Source: Paraburkholderia fynbosensis
GTDB taxonomy: Bacteria; Pseudomonadota; Gammaproteobacteria; Burkholderiales; Burkholderiaceae
Reading direction: 5' to 3'
Assembly: GCF_902859935.1 (NCBI RefSeq)
Contig: NZ_CADIKI010000032.1
Location: forward strand, 1-64,000
Length of the DNA: 64,000 nt
This document shows positions 42,642 through 51,504 of this stretch, in pieces. Every line of letters begins with the position of its first letter. Within the stretch, counting starts at the first letter, position 1. Below the pieces are notes generated by a model, which saw only the letters and a program-made list of their open reading frames with translations, searched no databases and was not told the origin of the DNA. Made by a program: the position numbers and the translations under genes.

Positions 42642-43487
42642 TCAAAGCAGTCCGCGCATGTATTCGATGCTGTCGGCGATCGCCTTTTCGTCGTCTTCGT
42701 AGGCGGGATGCAGGTAATCGATCTCAAGCGCCAGCAAGCCCGCATAGCCATGCTTGCGCAGCGCGTCGAAGGCGCGCGGCACGTCGATGAGCCCTTGTCC
42801 CAGCGGCACGCTCGGCCAGAAGGCAAACTCACGCGGATTACCGCTTTTCGCGGCGATGTCCTTGATGTGCGTTGCACGCGCGTAGGGCGCAAGCTTCTCG
42901 ATGGCGAGCGACGGGTCTTCGAGCATGCGCAGGTTGTTGGCCGTATCGAGGCACACGCCGAGTGCGGGCGAATCGACGGTCTCTATCAGCTCAACCAGTT
43001 CGTCGGCGAGCAGGTCGATATGGTTTTCGATGGCGAGCACGACACCGTGGCTTCTGGCGTGACGGGCAGCATCGCTCAGTAGCGGCTCGAGGCGGGCCTT
43101 GTGCTCCGTCCAGTCGTCGATGCGCGTGCGGCGCCCGCCGCAGCAAATGCGCATCACCTTCGCGCCGACAGCCGCGGCAATTTCCGTATGCCGCTTGAGG
43201 TCTACGACTTCGTCCGGCGCCGCGCCCGAGCGCAGTCCGCCCGGATGCCCCCACGCCCACACCCGCTCGAGTTCGAGGCGGTCGAGCTGCGCGCGCAGAC
43301 GCGCGATCTCGTCGGGCGTCGGATTCGGCAGAAAGCACGATTCGAGCGAAACGCCATCGACGCCCAACTCTTTTGCACGGTCGACGAAGCCCTCCATGCT
43401 GATTCGCGTCCCGGGGTCGTGCTCCAGGCCGGGATAAATCTCGCCGAAATAGCGGTGGTAACTGTATGAATCGATTGCCAGCTTCAT
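42642..43487 (-). CDS. sugar phosphate isomerase/epimerase-like TIM-barrel protein
   Basis: A 281-residue barrel with an intact metal site: 'KLAIDSYSYHRYFGEIYPGL' at the start, 'VDGVSLESCFLPNPTPDEIA', 'VVLAIENHIDLLADEL' (Glu), 'LGVCLDTANNLRML' (Asp), 'ATHIKDIAAK' (His) and 'GLLALEIDYLHPAYEDDE' (Glu). Relatives include inosose dehydratases, 3-keto-sugar epimerases and 3-dehydroshikimate dehydratases. First gene of an operon with an AAHS carrier and a Gfo/Idh oxidoreductase; oxidation by the latter followed by epimerisation or elimination here is a plausible pair of steps. Confidence 0.9.
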   Translation of the reverse strand: MKLAIDSYSYHRYFGEIYPGLEHDPGTRISMEGFVDRAKELGVDGVSLESCFLPNPTPDEIARLRAQLDRLELERVWAWGHPGGLRSGAAPDEVVDLKRHTEIAAAVGAKVMRICCGGRRTRIDDWTEHKARLEPLLSDAARHARSHGVVLAIENHIDLLADELVELIETVDSPALGVCLDTANNLRMLEDPSLAIEKLAPYARATHIKDIAAKSGNPREFAFWPSVPLGQGLIDVPRAFDALRKHGYAGLLALEIDYLHPAYEDDEKAIADSIEYMRGLL

Positions 43488-43497
43488 GTTGATGTCT

Positions 43498-43537
43498 CAT
43501 TTGGTGGTTTACCTTACCAAATGGATTATCAAACCAC
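43498..43537. promoter_or_regulatory. overlapping inverted repeats, candidate IclR operator
   Basis: CATTTGGT (43498-43505) and ACCAAATG (43516-43523) are perfect 8-base inverted arms. An overlapping second pair is GTGGTTT (43504-43510) with AAACCAC (43531-43537). They lie between the isomerase start (43487, minus) and the IclR gene (43624, plus), where an IclR regulator would control both directions. Confidence 0.6.
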
Positions 43538-43623
43538 ATTTCACGTTTACCCGATCGATGTTCAGGTGAAACAGGAATCCAGATGGGATAGAATGACCAG
43601 ACTTCATTCCTGCCTGGCTCATC

Positions 43624-44406
43624 ATGACCGCTGTCCGCGACCGAGCGCTTGCCATCGTCGAGCTGCTTTCCCACCACGTCCAAGGCCTTCCGATGTCCGA
43701 GGTCGGCGACCGCCTCGGCATTCCGCGCACGGCCGCGCATCGGCTGCTCACCGACCTGAAGGAAACGGGATATGTGAAGCAGGACGCGAATACCTCGCAG
43801 TACCGGCTCACTGTCAAACTCGCGTCGCTGGGGCTGAGCTACCTCGCGGCCACCGGCATTACCGATGCAGCGCAACCACTGCTCGACGATCTGGCCGAGT
43901 TCAGCGGAGAGCTGGTCCGGCTTGCTGTCGCCGAGGGCGACGATCTGATCTGGGTGGCGAAAGCGCAAGGCGCGCGCACGGGGCTGCGGCTCGACCCCGA
44001 CGCGGGACTGGAGATTTACTTACCTGCGACGGCGAATGGCATTGCGTATCTCGCCTCCTTCGATGACGAGCGCGCGCTTGCGCTGATATCGCGTCAGGGC
44101 ATGGAGCGCGCCCGCGAGATGGGGCCTGGCGCGCCGCAATCGCTACGCGCGTTGCTTGAACAGATCGAGCTGGCGCGCGAGCGGGGCTATGCCGTCGTGT
44201 TCGATGCCTACGAGGCGGGAACGAGTGCGGTCGGTGCCGTCGTGAGGCTCGACGATGACAGCGAGCCGCTCGGCACGATCAGCATTGCGGGACCGTCCAT
44301 TCGCATGACGGCCGAACGCATGGATGCGCTGGCGCCGAAGGTCATCGAATGTGCGAAGGCGATGGCAATCGCCAGCCGGAGCTCTCCGCTGTTTGCGCGC
44401 GGTTGA
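43624..44406 (+). CDS. IclR-family transcriptional regulator
   Basis: A 260-residue regulator. The winged helix is 'ALAIVELLSHHVQGLPMSEV', 'DRLGIPRTAAHRLLTDLKET'. The effector domain includes 'YLPATANGIAYLASFDDERA', 'GYAVVFDAYEAGTSAVGAVV' and 'LGTISIAGPSIRMTAERM'. It is divergent from the isomerase-MFS-Gfo/Idh operon with a strong inverted repeat between them, so it is the probable regulator of that operon. It shares little with the IclR protein at 38.7 kb beyond the fold. Confidence 0.93.
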   Translation: MTAVRDRALAIVELLSHHVQGLPMSEVGDRLGIPRTAAHRLLTDLKETGYVKQDANTSQYRLTVKLASLGLSYLAATGITDAAQPLLDDLAEFSGELVRLAVAEGDDLIWVAKAQGARTGLRLDPDAGLEIYLPATANGIAYLASFDDERALALISRQGMERAREMGPGAPQSLRALLEQIELARERGYAVVFDAYEAGTSAVGAVVRLDDDSEPLGTISIAGPSIRMTAERMDALAPKVIECAKAMAIASRSSPLFARG

Positions 44407-44793
44407 GCGCGTTGGCATTTCCGGTCGGACAATTCTCACGGGCGCGTGAAACACGCTCGGCCAAAGCAGGAAGGCCAATTTCCGATCACGGATCACCGAT
44501 CGTACCGGAGCAGTCCCTCCGGGACCGAAGAAGAACTGTCCCTTTGATAAGCGGCAAAAACGACACTTTGACTGGAATTTGGAAGGAGCAGCCGCTCTAG
44601 CGTCCGCGAAGGGGACTCGCCAAACGTCTCAAATTGGCCGCTTGGCGCCGGATGACCAAGAGCGGCGATCTCCTCGGCAGCAGCTTTCATGAAGGCATGA
44701 GTCGACCCCGCAACGGACCTTCGCCCGGCCTGATAACGGCCATTCGATGGCCATGTATGATGCCCTGCAACACCCCATCGTAGGAGTTTCGCA
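44407..44793. other. gene-free stretch with a degenerate repeat
   Basis: Contains a degenerate segment (about 44640-44760) that resembles 45250-45375 after the RidA gene. TATGAT (44756-44761) and TAGGAG (44780-44785) form a plausible promoter and ribosome site for RidA. No gene is supported. Confidence 0.5.
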
Positions 44794-45231
44794 ATGGTAG
44801 ATGCAGTGAACCCGAGTGAAGTTTGGGCGCCCTTCGGCGCCTTCTCTATGGCGGTCATTCAAGGCGATGGCCGGATCGCTCACCTGAAGGGCCAAGTGTC
44901 GCTCGATCGGCACGGACAAATCGTCGGGCGAGGGGACATGCGCGCACAGGTAAGGCAGGTTCTGGAGAATATTCGCAGCGTCCTAGCGTCGATTGGTGGA
45001 CAGATGGCGGATGTGATTTCGGTGGTTCACTATGCAACGGACATTGAGGCCTTTATGGTCACCGGCGACATTCGCCAAGAGTTTTTTGGCGCGCCGTATC
45101 CTGTCACGACGACCGTCCAGGTCCAACGTCTATACCGGCCTGAACTGCTAATCGAGATCGCGGCGATCGCCGAAATTCCCCGCTCGCGGTTTCGCCATCC
45201 TGGGCCGGGCAACCAGGCACTACGTGAGTGA
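44794..45231 (+). CDS. RidA/YjgF-family protein
   Basis: A 145-residue RidA-like protein. It has 'VIQGDGRIAHLKGQVSLDRH', 'MRAQVRQVLENIRSVLASIG', 'VISVVHYATDIEAFMVTGDI', 'YPVTTTVQVQRLYRPELLIE' and 'IAAIAEIP'. RidA proteins are trimers that deaminate reactive 2-aminoacrylate or act on related enamine/imine intermediates. The Arg that binds the substrate carboxylate in canonical RidA appears in 'QRLYRPELLIEIAA', though the spacing deviates, so it may belong to a Rid subfamily with another function. Stands alone with its own promoter. Confidence 0.88.
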   Translation: MVDAVNPSEVWAPFGAFSMAVIQGDGRIAHLKGQVSLDRHGQIVGRGDMRAQVRQVLENIRSVLASIGGQMADVISVVHYATDIEAFMVTGDIRQEFFGAPYPVTTTVQVQRLYRPELLIEIAAIAEIPRSRFRHPGPGNQALRE

Positions 45232-45479
45232 TTTCCTCGCACGGCAAGGCCTGGCCGGCTAGCGCCCCGCGACCAAGCGCGGCGATCGCCGCGGGCGCGG
45301 CCTCTCGCACAAAGGGCCTAAGGCGACTCTGAAGGGACATTGGCCTCGCTCCATAACAGCCATTCCTAGAATGCATCTACACAGCACATTGACGAGTGAC
45401 GGGAAGCCCGCGCCGATTTGCGTTATCCGCAGTCATGCCATACTTCGAGCATCATTTACCTCGCGACAAAACAACCCAT

Positions 45480-45878
45480 ATGGCTGCACCGGGAAGCCTT
45501 CATCATTTGGAAATCAACGTTTCATCACTAGAAAGGTCGCTGCGATTCTGGGCGCCGTTACTCGAGCGGTTCGAATATACCGAACATCAGGTTTGGAATG
45601 GCGGCAGAAGCTACATACGCGACACCACTTACCTCGTGTTCACGCAAGTCGACAAGGTCGATGGCGCTTACAACAGAAGGAATGTGGGTTTGAACCACCT
45701 TGCATTCCATGCGGCGTCTCAAACGCAAGTCGATGAAATAACGCGATGGGTGAAGTCAAATGGATATCGCGTGCTCTATGAGGATCGTCATCCTTTCGCC
45801 GGCGGCCCCCAGCACTATGCCCTCTACTGTGAAGACCCCGACCGGATCAAGGTCGAAATTGTCGCCCCGGCCGGCTAG
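45480..45878 (+). CDS. VOC-family (glyoxalase/dioxygenase-fold) protein
   Basis: Start chosen at 45480 ('MAAPGSLHHLEINVSSLERS'), 132 residues, since the first beta strand begins there. Metal-binding positions of the VOC fold are visible: His in 'LHHLEINV', His in 'NVGLNHLAFHAAS' and Glu in 'DRIKVEIVAPAG'. 'YALYCEDPDRIKVE' is the usual end of the glyoxalase-like subgroup. Cytosolic. The reaction is unknown; candidates are isomerisation, thiol transfer or ring cleavage. Confidence 0.88.
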   Translation: MAAPGSLHHLEINVSSLERSLRFWAPLLERFEYTEHQVWNGGRSYIRDTTYLVFTQVDKVDGAYNRRNVGLNHLAFHAASQTQVDEITRWVKSNGYRVLYEDRHPFAGGPQHYALYCEDPDRIKVEIVAPAG

Positions 45879-46829
45879 ACTTCGAATGCTCGGGATGCCG
45901 CTCGAATGATCGATCCTAGCCGACCCCGAGGGGACGGTTAGGTTGCTCGACAACGGATGTTCAGTACCGCGGGTAAGGAGCGCCGCAGCCGGCTTACTAT
46001 CTTATCGACACTCAGGCCAAGTCATTGCGGAACTGGCGGAATGAGGAATCCCTCTTTCTGCAAATCGGCGAAAATTTGCGAGACCAACATTCGAATCTTC
46101 ACTTCGTTCAATGGAACCTGGTCCGGGAGACGGCCGTCATGGATACGATAATCGCTGTGCCAGTATTCTGTGCCAGTTGACGAATCGCGAAATATTGCGT
46201 GAAAAACGAAGTCGCTTCGCCGCCCCGCATGTTCAGGTTGCCGCCTTTAACGAACAGGACAAGTTCCTTCGTGCTCCTTCGTTCCACTGCGTCGTAACGA
46301 CCCGGCCTATGGCGCAATCCCGGCATGGAGTTTGCGCCCGCAACGGAGATAGTTGCTTCAATATCCTTCTCGCGAGTCGTTTCATTTTTTCTTGATGATG
46401 ACGCAATCGCGGCCCGCTTTCCGGCAGCGACAGCGCCCAGCAGGATGCCATTACCTCGGTTTACGGCAGGTGTTTTGAGATCTGCACCCCACGATTGGCT
46501 GGCTTTGACGATTCCAGCCATTGCGCTTCCGTTTTGTAGTCCGTTGATCGAGGTTCATGGTGCGTCAGCGGGCCGCTGCTGCAGGTAGTGAGACATCAGC
46601 GCCAAGGACATCTTGGACCACCCTTTCCCCTTCGATGTTGAGTCTCCCATCGTCCTCGAAAGCCGATCTTGACCGGTCACTGCCTTCTGTGACCGGCACG
46701 CGTTGCATGAACTTCGCAAGACAGCGATCGGCGGCACGCGACCCACATGGAATGGCCGCGTCATCCCGAAGCGGCCGTCCGCGAAGGAACGAACAATGAC
46801 GCGGCGGGCAGCCGCGACGGCGGGTTCGC
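45879..46829. other. gene-poor stretch
   Basis: Apart from the fragment at 46023-46262 nothing is supported. Bases about 46560-46800 look like degenerate intergenic DNA with no family motifs on either strand. Confidence 0.45.
46023..46262 (-). pseudogene. unrecognised reading-frame fragment
   Basis: About 75 codons on the minus strand read like real protein ('FVFHAIFRDSSTGTEYWHSD', 'LPDQVPLNEVKIRMLVSQIF', 'LQKEGFLIPPVPQ') and end at a natural stop, but have no start codon: a stop at about 46258 precedes them. I do not recognise the family. It is probably the C-terminal end of a lost gene. Confidence 0.35.
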
Positions 46830-47204
46830 TCAGCTCTTGGGGAGAGAAAATATGTTGACGAGATTCCCGTCAGGGTCGCGCAGCAAGAGCGAGCGATTGC
46901 CCCACGGCATCAACGTCGTCGGCATCACGATGTTTGTCCCGGACGCATTCATCCGTTCGAACACCGCGTCAACGTCCTCCACTTCGAACTCCAGGATCGC
47001 CGATTGATTTGCAGCCGCAGTGGCAGCTCCGACGTTGAAAAGCTTGATCAGATGCTCAGACGAAATCGCAAGCGTCGCTCCTTCGAATCGCATTTCAGCA
47101 AACCCATCGGCCGGACGTACGGCCTCCATAACGGAAAGCCTTTGATAAAAATCGACGAGGCCGTCGATATCCCGGGTAACAACACGAACCGAAGCGAACT
47201 TCAT
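46830..47204 (-). CDS. VOC-family protein
   Basis: A 124-residue glyoxalase-fold protein: 'MKFASVRVVTRDIDGLVDFY', 'GFAEMRFEGATLAISSEHLI', 'SAILEFEVEDVDAVFERM' and 'NRSLLLRDPDGNLVNIFSLP'. The classical metal His at the first position is replaced (SVRVV), so it may be a metal-free binding protein, as in many antibiotic-resistance-like VOC members. Lies 32 bases after the WYL-domain regulator on the same strand, so likely cotranscribed with it. Confidence 0.87.
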   Translation of the reverse strand: MKFASVRVVTRDIDGLVDFYQRLSVMEAVRPADGFAEMRFEGATLAISSEHLIKLFNVGAATAAANQSAILEFEVEDVDAVFERMNASGTNIVMPTTLMPWGNRSLLLRDPDGNLVNIFSLPKS

Positions 47205-47236
47205 TTTGAGCTCCTCGTCAAGAAAGGAAGCTCACT

Positions 47237-47959
47237 CTAATGGTCGATACTGTCAGATTCTGGCAGTATTGTGCGGCTGGCGACATGATTGAGCCTGCGC
47301 CACTCACGAAGCAGTGTTGACCGCCTTTTAGGGTAGCGCTCTTCCAAATGCTCGACGTTCGAGATCCGGTCCGAACGGAAATTCCGGAAATCAGCACGAA
47401 GCTCGCAGCAACACATCAGGACTCGCGCCTGGTCAAAATACACCAAGGCAAAGGGCCAAACGACACGGTGCGAGTGGATACCACTGGCGTCCAAGTATGT
47501 AATATTGAGCTTCTGTTCTTCTCGGACTGCGGCACGCAGAATGTCAGGCGAGACTTTTTGGGCGGCTCTCTTCAACGGTGCGCCGACTAGCAGCGAAGAC
47601 TCCTCCAGTTCATGACGCAGTTCAGTGGGCAGTACGGCGGCTATCTTCGCAAGCGTGCTCAGCGCGGCGGACGATAGCGTCTTGTCGCAGCGATCGGCCG
47701 CCCAGCGCATGCCAAGCACCAGGGCGTCGAGTTCCTCTGAGCGAAACATCATCGGCGGCAGCAAGTAACCTGGTTTCATAACATAGCCAACGCCCGGTTC
47801 CCCCTCGATCATTGCTCCTTGCGCCTGCAAACTGGCGATGTCCCGGTATAGCGTGCGGATGCTTACGCCGAGTTCCTCGGCCAAGGCTCGGCCACGCACG
47901 GGACGTCGATAACGACGTAACACTTGCAGGAGATGAAGGAGACGTTCGGAGCGGGACAT
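47237..47959 (-). CDS. YafY-type HTH/WYL-domain transcriptional regulator
   Basis: Start taken at 47959 ('MSRSERLLHLLQVLRRYRRP'), 240 residues. The DeoR-like helix-turn-helix is 'GRALAEELGVSIRTLYRDIA' with the wing 'GAMIEGEPGVGYVMKPGYLL'. The WYL domain lies at about residues 130-215 ('ILRAAVREEQKLNITYLDAS', 'HRVVWPFALVYFDQARVLMC', 'CELRADFRNFRSDRISNVEH'). WYL domains bind nucleotides or nucleic acid ligands. First gene of a two-gene unit with a VOC protein, an arrangement common for YafY regulators. Confidence 0.92.
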   Translation of the reverse strand: MSRSERLLHLLQVLRRYRRPVRGRALAEELGVSIRTLYRDIASLQAQGAMIEGEPGVGYVMKPGYLLPPMMFRSEELDALVLGMRWAADRCDKTLSSAALSTLAKIAAVLPTELRHELEESSLLVGAPLKRAAQKVSPDILRAAVREEQKLNITYLDASGIHSHRVVWPFALVYFDQARVLMCCCELRADFRNFRSDRISNVEHLEERYPKRRSTLLREWRRLNHVASRTILPESDSIDH

Positions 47960-47998
47960 ACGTGAATCCTGATATCGACACTGAGGCAAATCGACCAC

Positions 47999-48410
47999 GC
48001 TATCGGTTACTTCAAGTCGAATGCAATAGGTCGCGTCCAGAAAGACATTGCATTGTTGACGATCGATGCGGCTCTGTCGAACGTCTCAATCTGGCTCGGG
48101 TTCTGTCTCATGCCGTCCGCATTCGCGCCTGAGCATCGGCGCCTTCGGCTTTCAGCAGCACGCGAGCCGCCCCGGACGGTCCCCACAACTGAAGCTGATC
48201 AAGATCTGCGGGCACTTTGCTGAAAGCTTCCGCCTATTCCCGGTCGCCGAATAAGGGTGAACCCTTATTCAGACAATGATCGATAAGGCGAATAATATGC
48301 TGTTCTCATACCGAATGAAGGTTCGAATAGCGAACACCCAATGTCGAAGGCCTGCCGGCGTCAACGCGTGAAAGGCTTTCGCCGTCAACCGTATCCCAAC
48401 CGGATGGCGG
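47999..48410. other. gene-free stretch
   Basis: No gene seen. It must hold the promoters of the WYL regulator (minus) and the AtoE carrier (plus). Short fragments such as CTTATTC/GAATAAG around 48238-48275 could form hairpins but have no clear role. Confidence 0.45.
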
Positions 48411-48473
48411 GTGCGTGCCATGGCTCAAGACGCACCGGCCATCACCGGCTGGGCGTCACAAGAGCACTGCCCC

Positions 48474-49874
48474 ATGAAGCGCAACACCGTTTCACCATCT
48501 ACGGCTGCGGCTGGCCATCCTGCCGCCCCGCGCGGACTTGTCGAAGGTCTGGTTTATGTCTTCGAGCGCGTGATGCCAGATCCGTTCGTTCTGTCGATCT
48601 GCCTCACGCTCGTCGTTGTGGCGCTCGCGTTATTCATTGCGCCGCACGGCGAAATGCCAACGATCCTCGACGCCTGGTATGCGGGCACGTTCGGCATTCT
48701 CGGCTTCGCGCTGCAGATGATCCTGATCCTTGCCACCGGGTATGCCATCGCGGAAGCGCCGCTCGTACAGCGCGGCCTGCGCACGCTTGCCGTCCATGCG
48801 CGCACGCCTGCACGTGCGGCGTGTCTCGTGTTTCCGGTCGTCGCCTGCGCTGCATGGCTGAACTGGGGACTGGGGCTGATCGTCGGCGCGTTTCTCTCGC
48901 GCGAGATCGCGCGCCGTGTGGATGTGGACTTCGCATGGCTTGTCGCCGGCGGCTATTCGGCATGGTCCGTTTGTAACAGCGGGCTGTCAAGCTCCATCGC
49001 ACTGTCGCAGGCTTCGCACGGCAACGCGCTCAATCTCGTTGAGAAGGCGACCGGTCACGTCGTCCCCCTCAGTCAGACCATCTTCGCGCCCTTCGTTCTC
49101 GTGCCGACGGTACTGGTTGTAATCGTGATGACCGTCGTCTTCATCAGGATGCATCCGAAGCCTGAGAATGTCGTGGCGTTCCGCGATACCTCCGAAGAAG
49201 CGGCCGACGCATCCGGCGATGACCCGCACGCGCGCCCGAGCGGGGCGGCGTCGTTTGCATCGCATCTCGAGCAGTCCATATTCGGCACGCTGTTCCTGCT
49301 CGCACTGGGCGTCGGCTATCTCGTGGTGACGTGGCGCAAGGAAGGCATCGACCTCGACATCAACACTACGATTCTCATCTTCCTGATGATTGGCCTCGCG
49401 CTTCAGCGCACGCCGATCGCGTACGCGAATGCAATTCGCCGCGCCGCGCGCCAAACCGGTTCGATGCTGCTTCAGTACCCGGTCTATGGCGGCATCATGG
49501 GCGTCATGAAAGGCACCGGTCTTGCGTCGATGATCGCCAAGGCGTTCGTGACGATCGCCTCGCCAGCGATGCTTCCGCTCTGGAGTTTTCTCAGCTCGCT
49601 CATCATCACGTTGCTGGTGCCGAGCGCGGGAGGCCACTGGGCCGTGCAGGGTCCGTTCGTACTGCCCGCGGCACTCGATCTGCATGCATCCGTACCGCGC
49701 ACCGCGATGGGCGTCGCCATGGCGGAAAATGTGTCGAACATGCTGCAGCCGTTCTGGGCCGTGCCGATTGTTGCTATCGCGGGAATTCGCATTCAACGCG
49801 TGATGGGGTATACGGCGGTTACATTCGCCGTATCGCTTGTGATCTATGCGGTTGCGCTCTGGCTGGTTCCTTGA
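48474..49874 (+). CDS. short-chain fatty acid transporter, AtoE family
   Basis: Start taken at 48474 ('MKRNTVSPSTAAAGHPAAPR'), 466 residues; an upstream ATG at 48411 would add 21. A multi-helix membrane protein of the AtoE/TIGR00366 family: 'FERVMPDPFVLSICLTLVVV', 'WLNWGLGLIVGAFLSREIAR', 'GYSAWSVCNSGLSSSIALSQ', 'LVPSAGGHWAVQGPFVLPAA' and 'AMAENVSNMLQPFWAVP'. It takes up short-chain acids such as acetoacetate or butyrate. No AtoDAB or hydroxybutyrate genes adjoin, so its physiological partner is not visible here. Confidence 0.93.
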   Translation: MKRNTVSPSTAAAGHPAAPRGLVEGLVYVFERVMPDPFVLSICLTLVVVALALFIAPHGEMPTILDAWYAGTFGILGFALQMILILATGYAIAEAPLVQRGLRTLAVHARTPARAACLVFPVVACAAWLNWGLGLIVGAFLSREIARRVDVDFAWLVAGGYSAWSVCNSGLSSSIALSQASHGNALNLVEKATGHVVPLSQTIFAPFVLVPTVLVVIVMTVVFIRMHPKPENVVAFRDTSEEAADASGDDPHARPSGAASFASHLEQSIFGTLFLLALGVGYLVVTWRKEGIDLDINTTILIFLMIGLALQRTPIAYANAIRRAARQTGSMLLQYPVYGGIMGVMKGTGLASMIAKAFVTIASPAMLPLWSFLSSLIITLLVPSAGGHWAVQGPFVLPAALDLHASVPRTAMGVAMAENVSNMLQPFWAVPIVAIAGIRIQRVMGYTAVTFAVSLVIYAVALWLVP

Positions 49875-50700
49875 AGTCTGGCGGCGCAGTGTTCCGCTCC
49901 AGTTCTGCGCCCTTCGGGTGTCGGCCGCCCAGGAAAGACCGCTGCCCGGGCAGGAAATTTTTCCGTTCCTCGTGCAAGGGACATCAAAGCTTCGACGTCG
50001 TCGTGCCGGCGTCGGTGAGAGTCGACGTTCGATGTTCTGCTTTGGTCAGGTTGGCCATAGTTGGGTCGGGAGTCGCCTGATGGTGAGCGGGTGCACTTCG
50101 GCCATTGCGGACGTTCGTCGTTCGGGCGCCGTGCGGCGGCTGAAGGTTACTTTGCTGCCGCTGGCAATCAAGGGCCAACGAAAGTCGGCTGCGACAGTAT
50201 CCGAGTGAGTCGTACCGTCCGATGCTGTTGAAAAAGTCGCTGCGCGGCGTTTCCCATGTGCCACCGAAAAAATCGACCTCCCGGATCGGCCTACCAACCG
50301 CTCGAGAACATCGGTCAAGGGTAAGAAGACCCTTGCAACCTCGCGAGAAAGACGGTCAGCGACTTTTCCAGCAACACCGACCGGAAGCTGACCGTCGAAA
50401 TACCTGGAGCCTAACTTACGGACCGACAGTTCGCTTCCGGTTGCAGACACAGCCAGTGCTCGATTTCCTCCGACGCTGCGATCAGATCGTCGCAGGCTAG
50501 ATGCTGCGGCATGCGCAGGAACGAAGGGCCACGGACGACCATGGTGACGGGCATGTGCAGGATGGCTTGCGACGTCGCGCAGACTGCTGCGAGACGCGCG
50601 CGCAAGCTTGACGCATTGCGCACCCTGGCGGGCCCGCGCGTGCACGCCCCAGCGCCGACGTTCGCTCGGTCATTGCGAGTCCGTTCGGCGCTGGGCCATC
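49875..50700. other. gene-free stretch
   Basis: Degenerate DNA without recognisable genes. Several minus-strand frames (49984-50645) have the low-information, Arg/Ser/Pro-rich composition of shadows. The OmpA gene converges from the right. Confidence 0.45.
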
Positions 50701-51423
50701 TCACTGCGCCCGAACTTCGATGGAGACCCGCCGGTCCGGTTGCAGGCAAGCGATGAGCGACTTGCTGCCGCCGTCCGGACATTGCGTTGTCGAATCGCGG
50801 GAGCCCACGCCGGTTGCATGAATCGAATCACCGTTCAGTCCATGATCGATCATGTACTCCCTCACCGTCTGGGCACGCGCGAGAGATAGCGGCTGGTTGA
50901 CTGCGTCCGGCCCAAGCCGGTCGGTATGGCCGACGACCGAAATGGACTGAACACCACTGCGCTGCTTGATACGCGTGATGACCTGATCGAGACTGGCCAC
51001 TCCGCCCGGCAGCATTGAAGCGCGGCTTGATTTGCCGAAGGCAAACAGCGCATCGCTTTGCAGCACGAACTGATCAACCGTTTGCGCCGCAGCTGCGACC
51101 GGCTGCGAGGCCGCTGCAGCCGGCGTAACCGTCGCGTCGCCACAGGCAAAGGTAAGCCGCCGCGTGACGTCGGTCTGGTCATTGTCCGGCAGCAGGCGCC
51201 CGACTTTCTGCACCGGGCGAACCGGTTCGCCATGACAGATCCGCTCGGCGACCTTCATGCAGGTAGCCGGTCCCTCGAATATGCCGTGACATTCGACCTG
51301 ATGAAGCGTGGAACCGTCGGCGGCCGTAACCGTATAAGCATTAAACGTCGGCCCCGAGGCACTCGAACATCCGGCAAGCAACACCAGGCTCAGCGATAAA
51401 CTCCAATCAGAAAGCTGCTTCAT
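50701..51423 (-). CDS. OmpA-family outer-membrane lipoprotein
   Basis: Start taken at 51423 ('MKQLSDWSLSLSLVLLAGCS'), 240 residues. The lipobox LLAGC predicts lipidation at Cys 19. The peptidoglycan-binding OmpA domain fills the C-terminal part: 'SDALFAFGKSSRASMLPGGV', 'SISVVGHTDRLGPDAVNQPL', 'SLARAQTVREYMIDHG' and 'LQPDRRVSIEVRAQ', with the conserved Asp and Arg. It follows the giant autotransporter on the same strand by 80 bases, a neighbour pair seen with other Burkholderia adhesins, where the OmpA protein may anchor or stabilise the adhesin. Confidence 0.92.
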   Translation of the reverse strand: MKQLSDWSLSLSLVLLAGCSSASGPTFNAYTVTAADGSTLHQVECHGIFEGPATCMKVAERICHGEPVRPVQKVGRLLPDNDQTDVTRRLTFACGDATVTPAAAASQPVAAAAQTVDQFVLQSDALFAFGKSSRASMLPGGVASLDQVITRIKQRSGVQSISVVGHTDRLGPDAVNQPLSLARAQTVREYMIDHGLNGDSIHATGVGSRDSTTQCPDGGSKSLIACLQPDRRVSIEVRAQ

Positions 51424-51504
51424 TACGTTCTCCATACTGTTTTTTCGTACGCCCGGTTCGGCGCACGATCAGGTTGTCCGCACTTGAGCGAAGGCGTCCG
51501 CGCC

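Noticed and set aside
41777..43968. minus-strand frames of 371 and 325 codons overlapping the MFS and isomerase genes
   Set aside because: Different frame from clearly homologous proteins and no family features.
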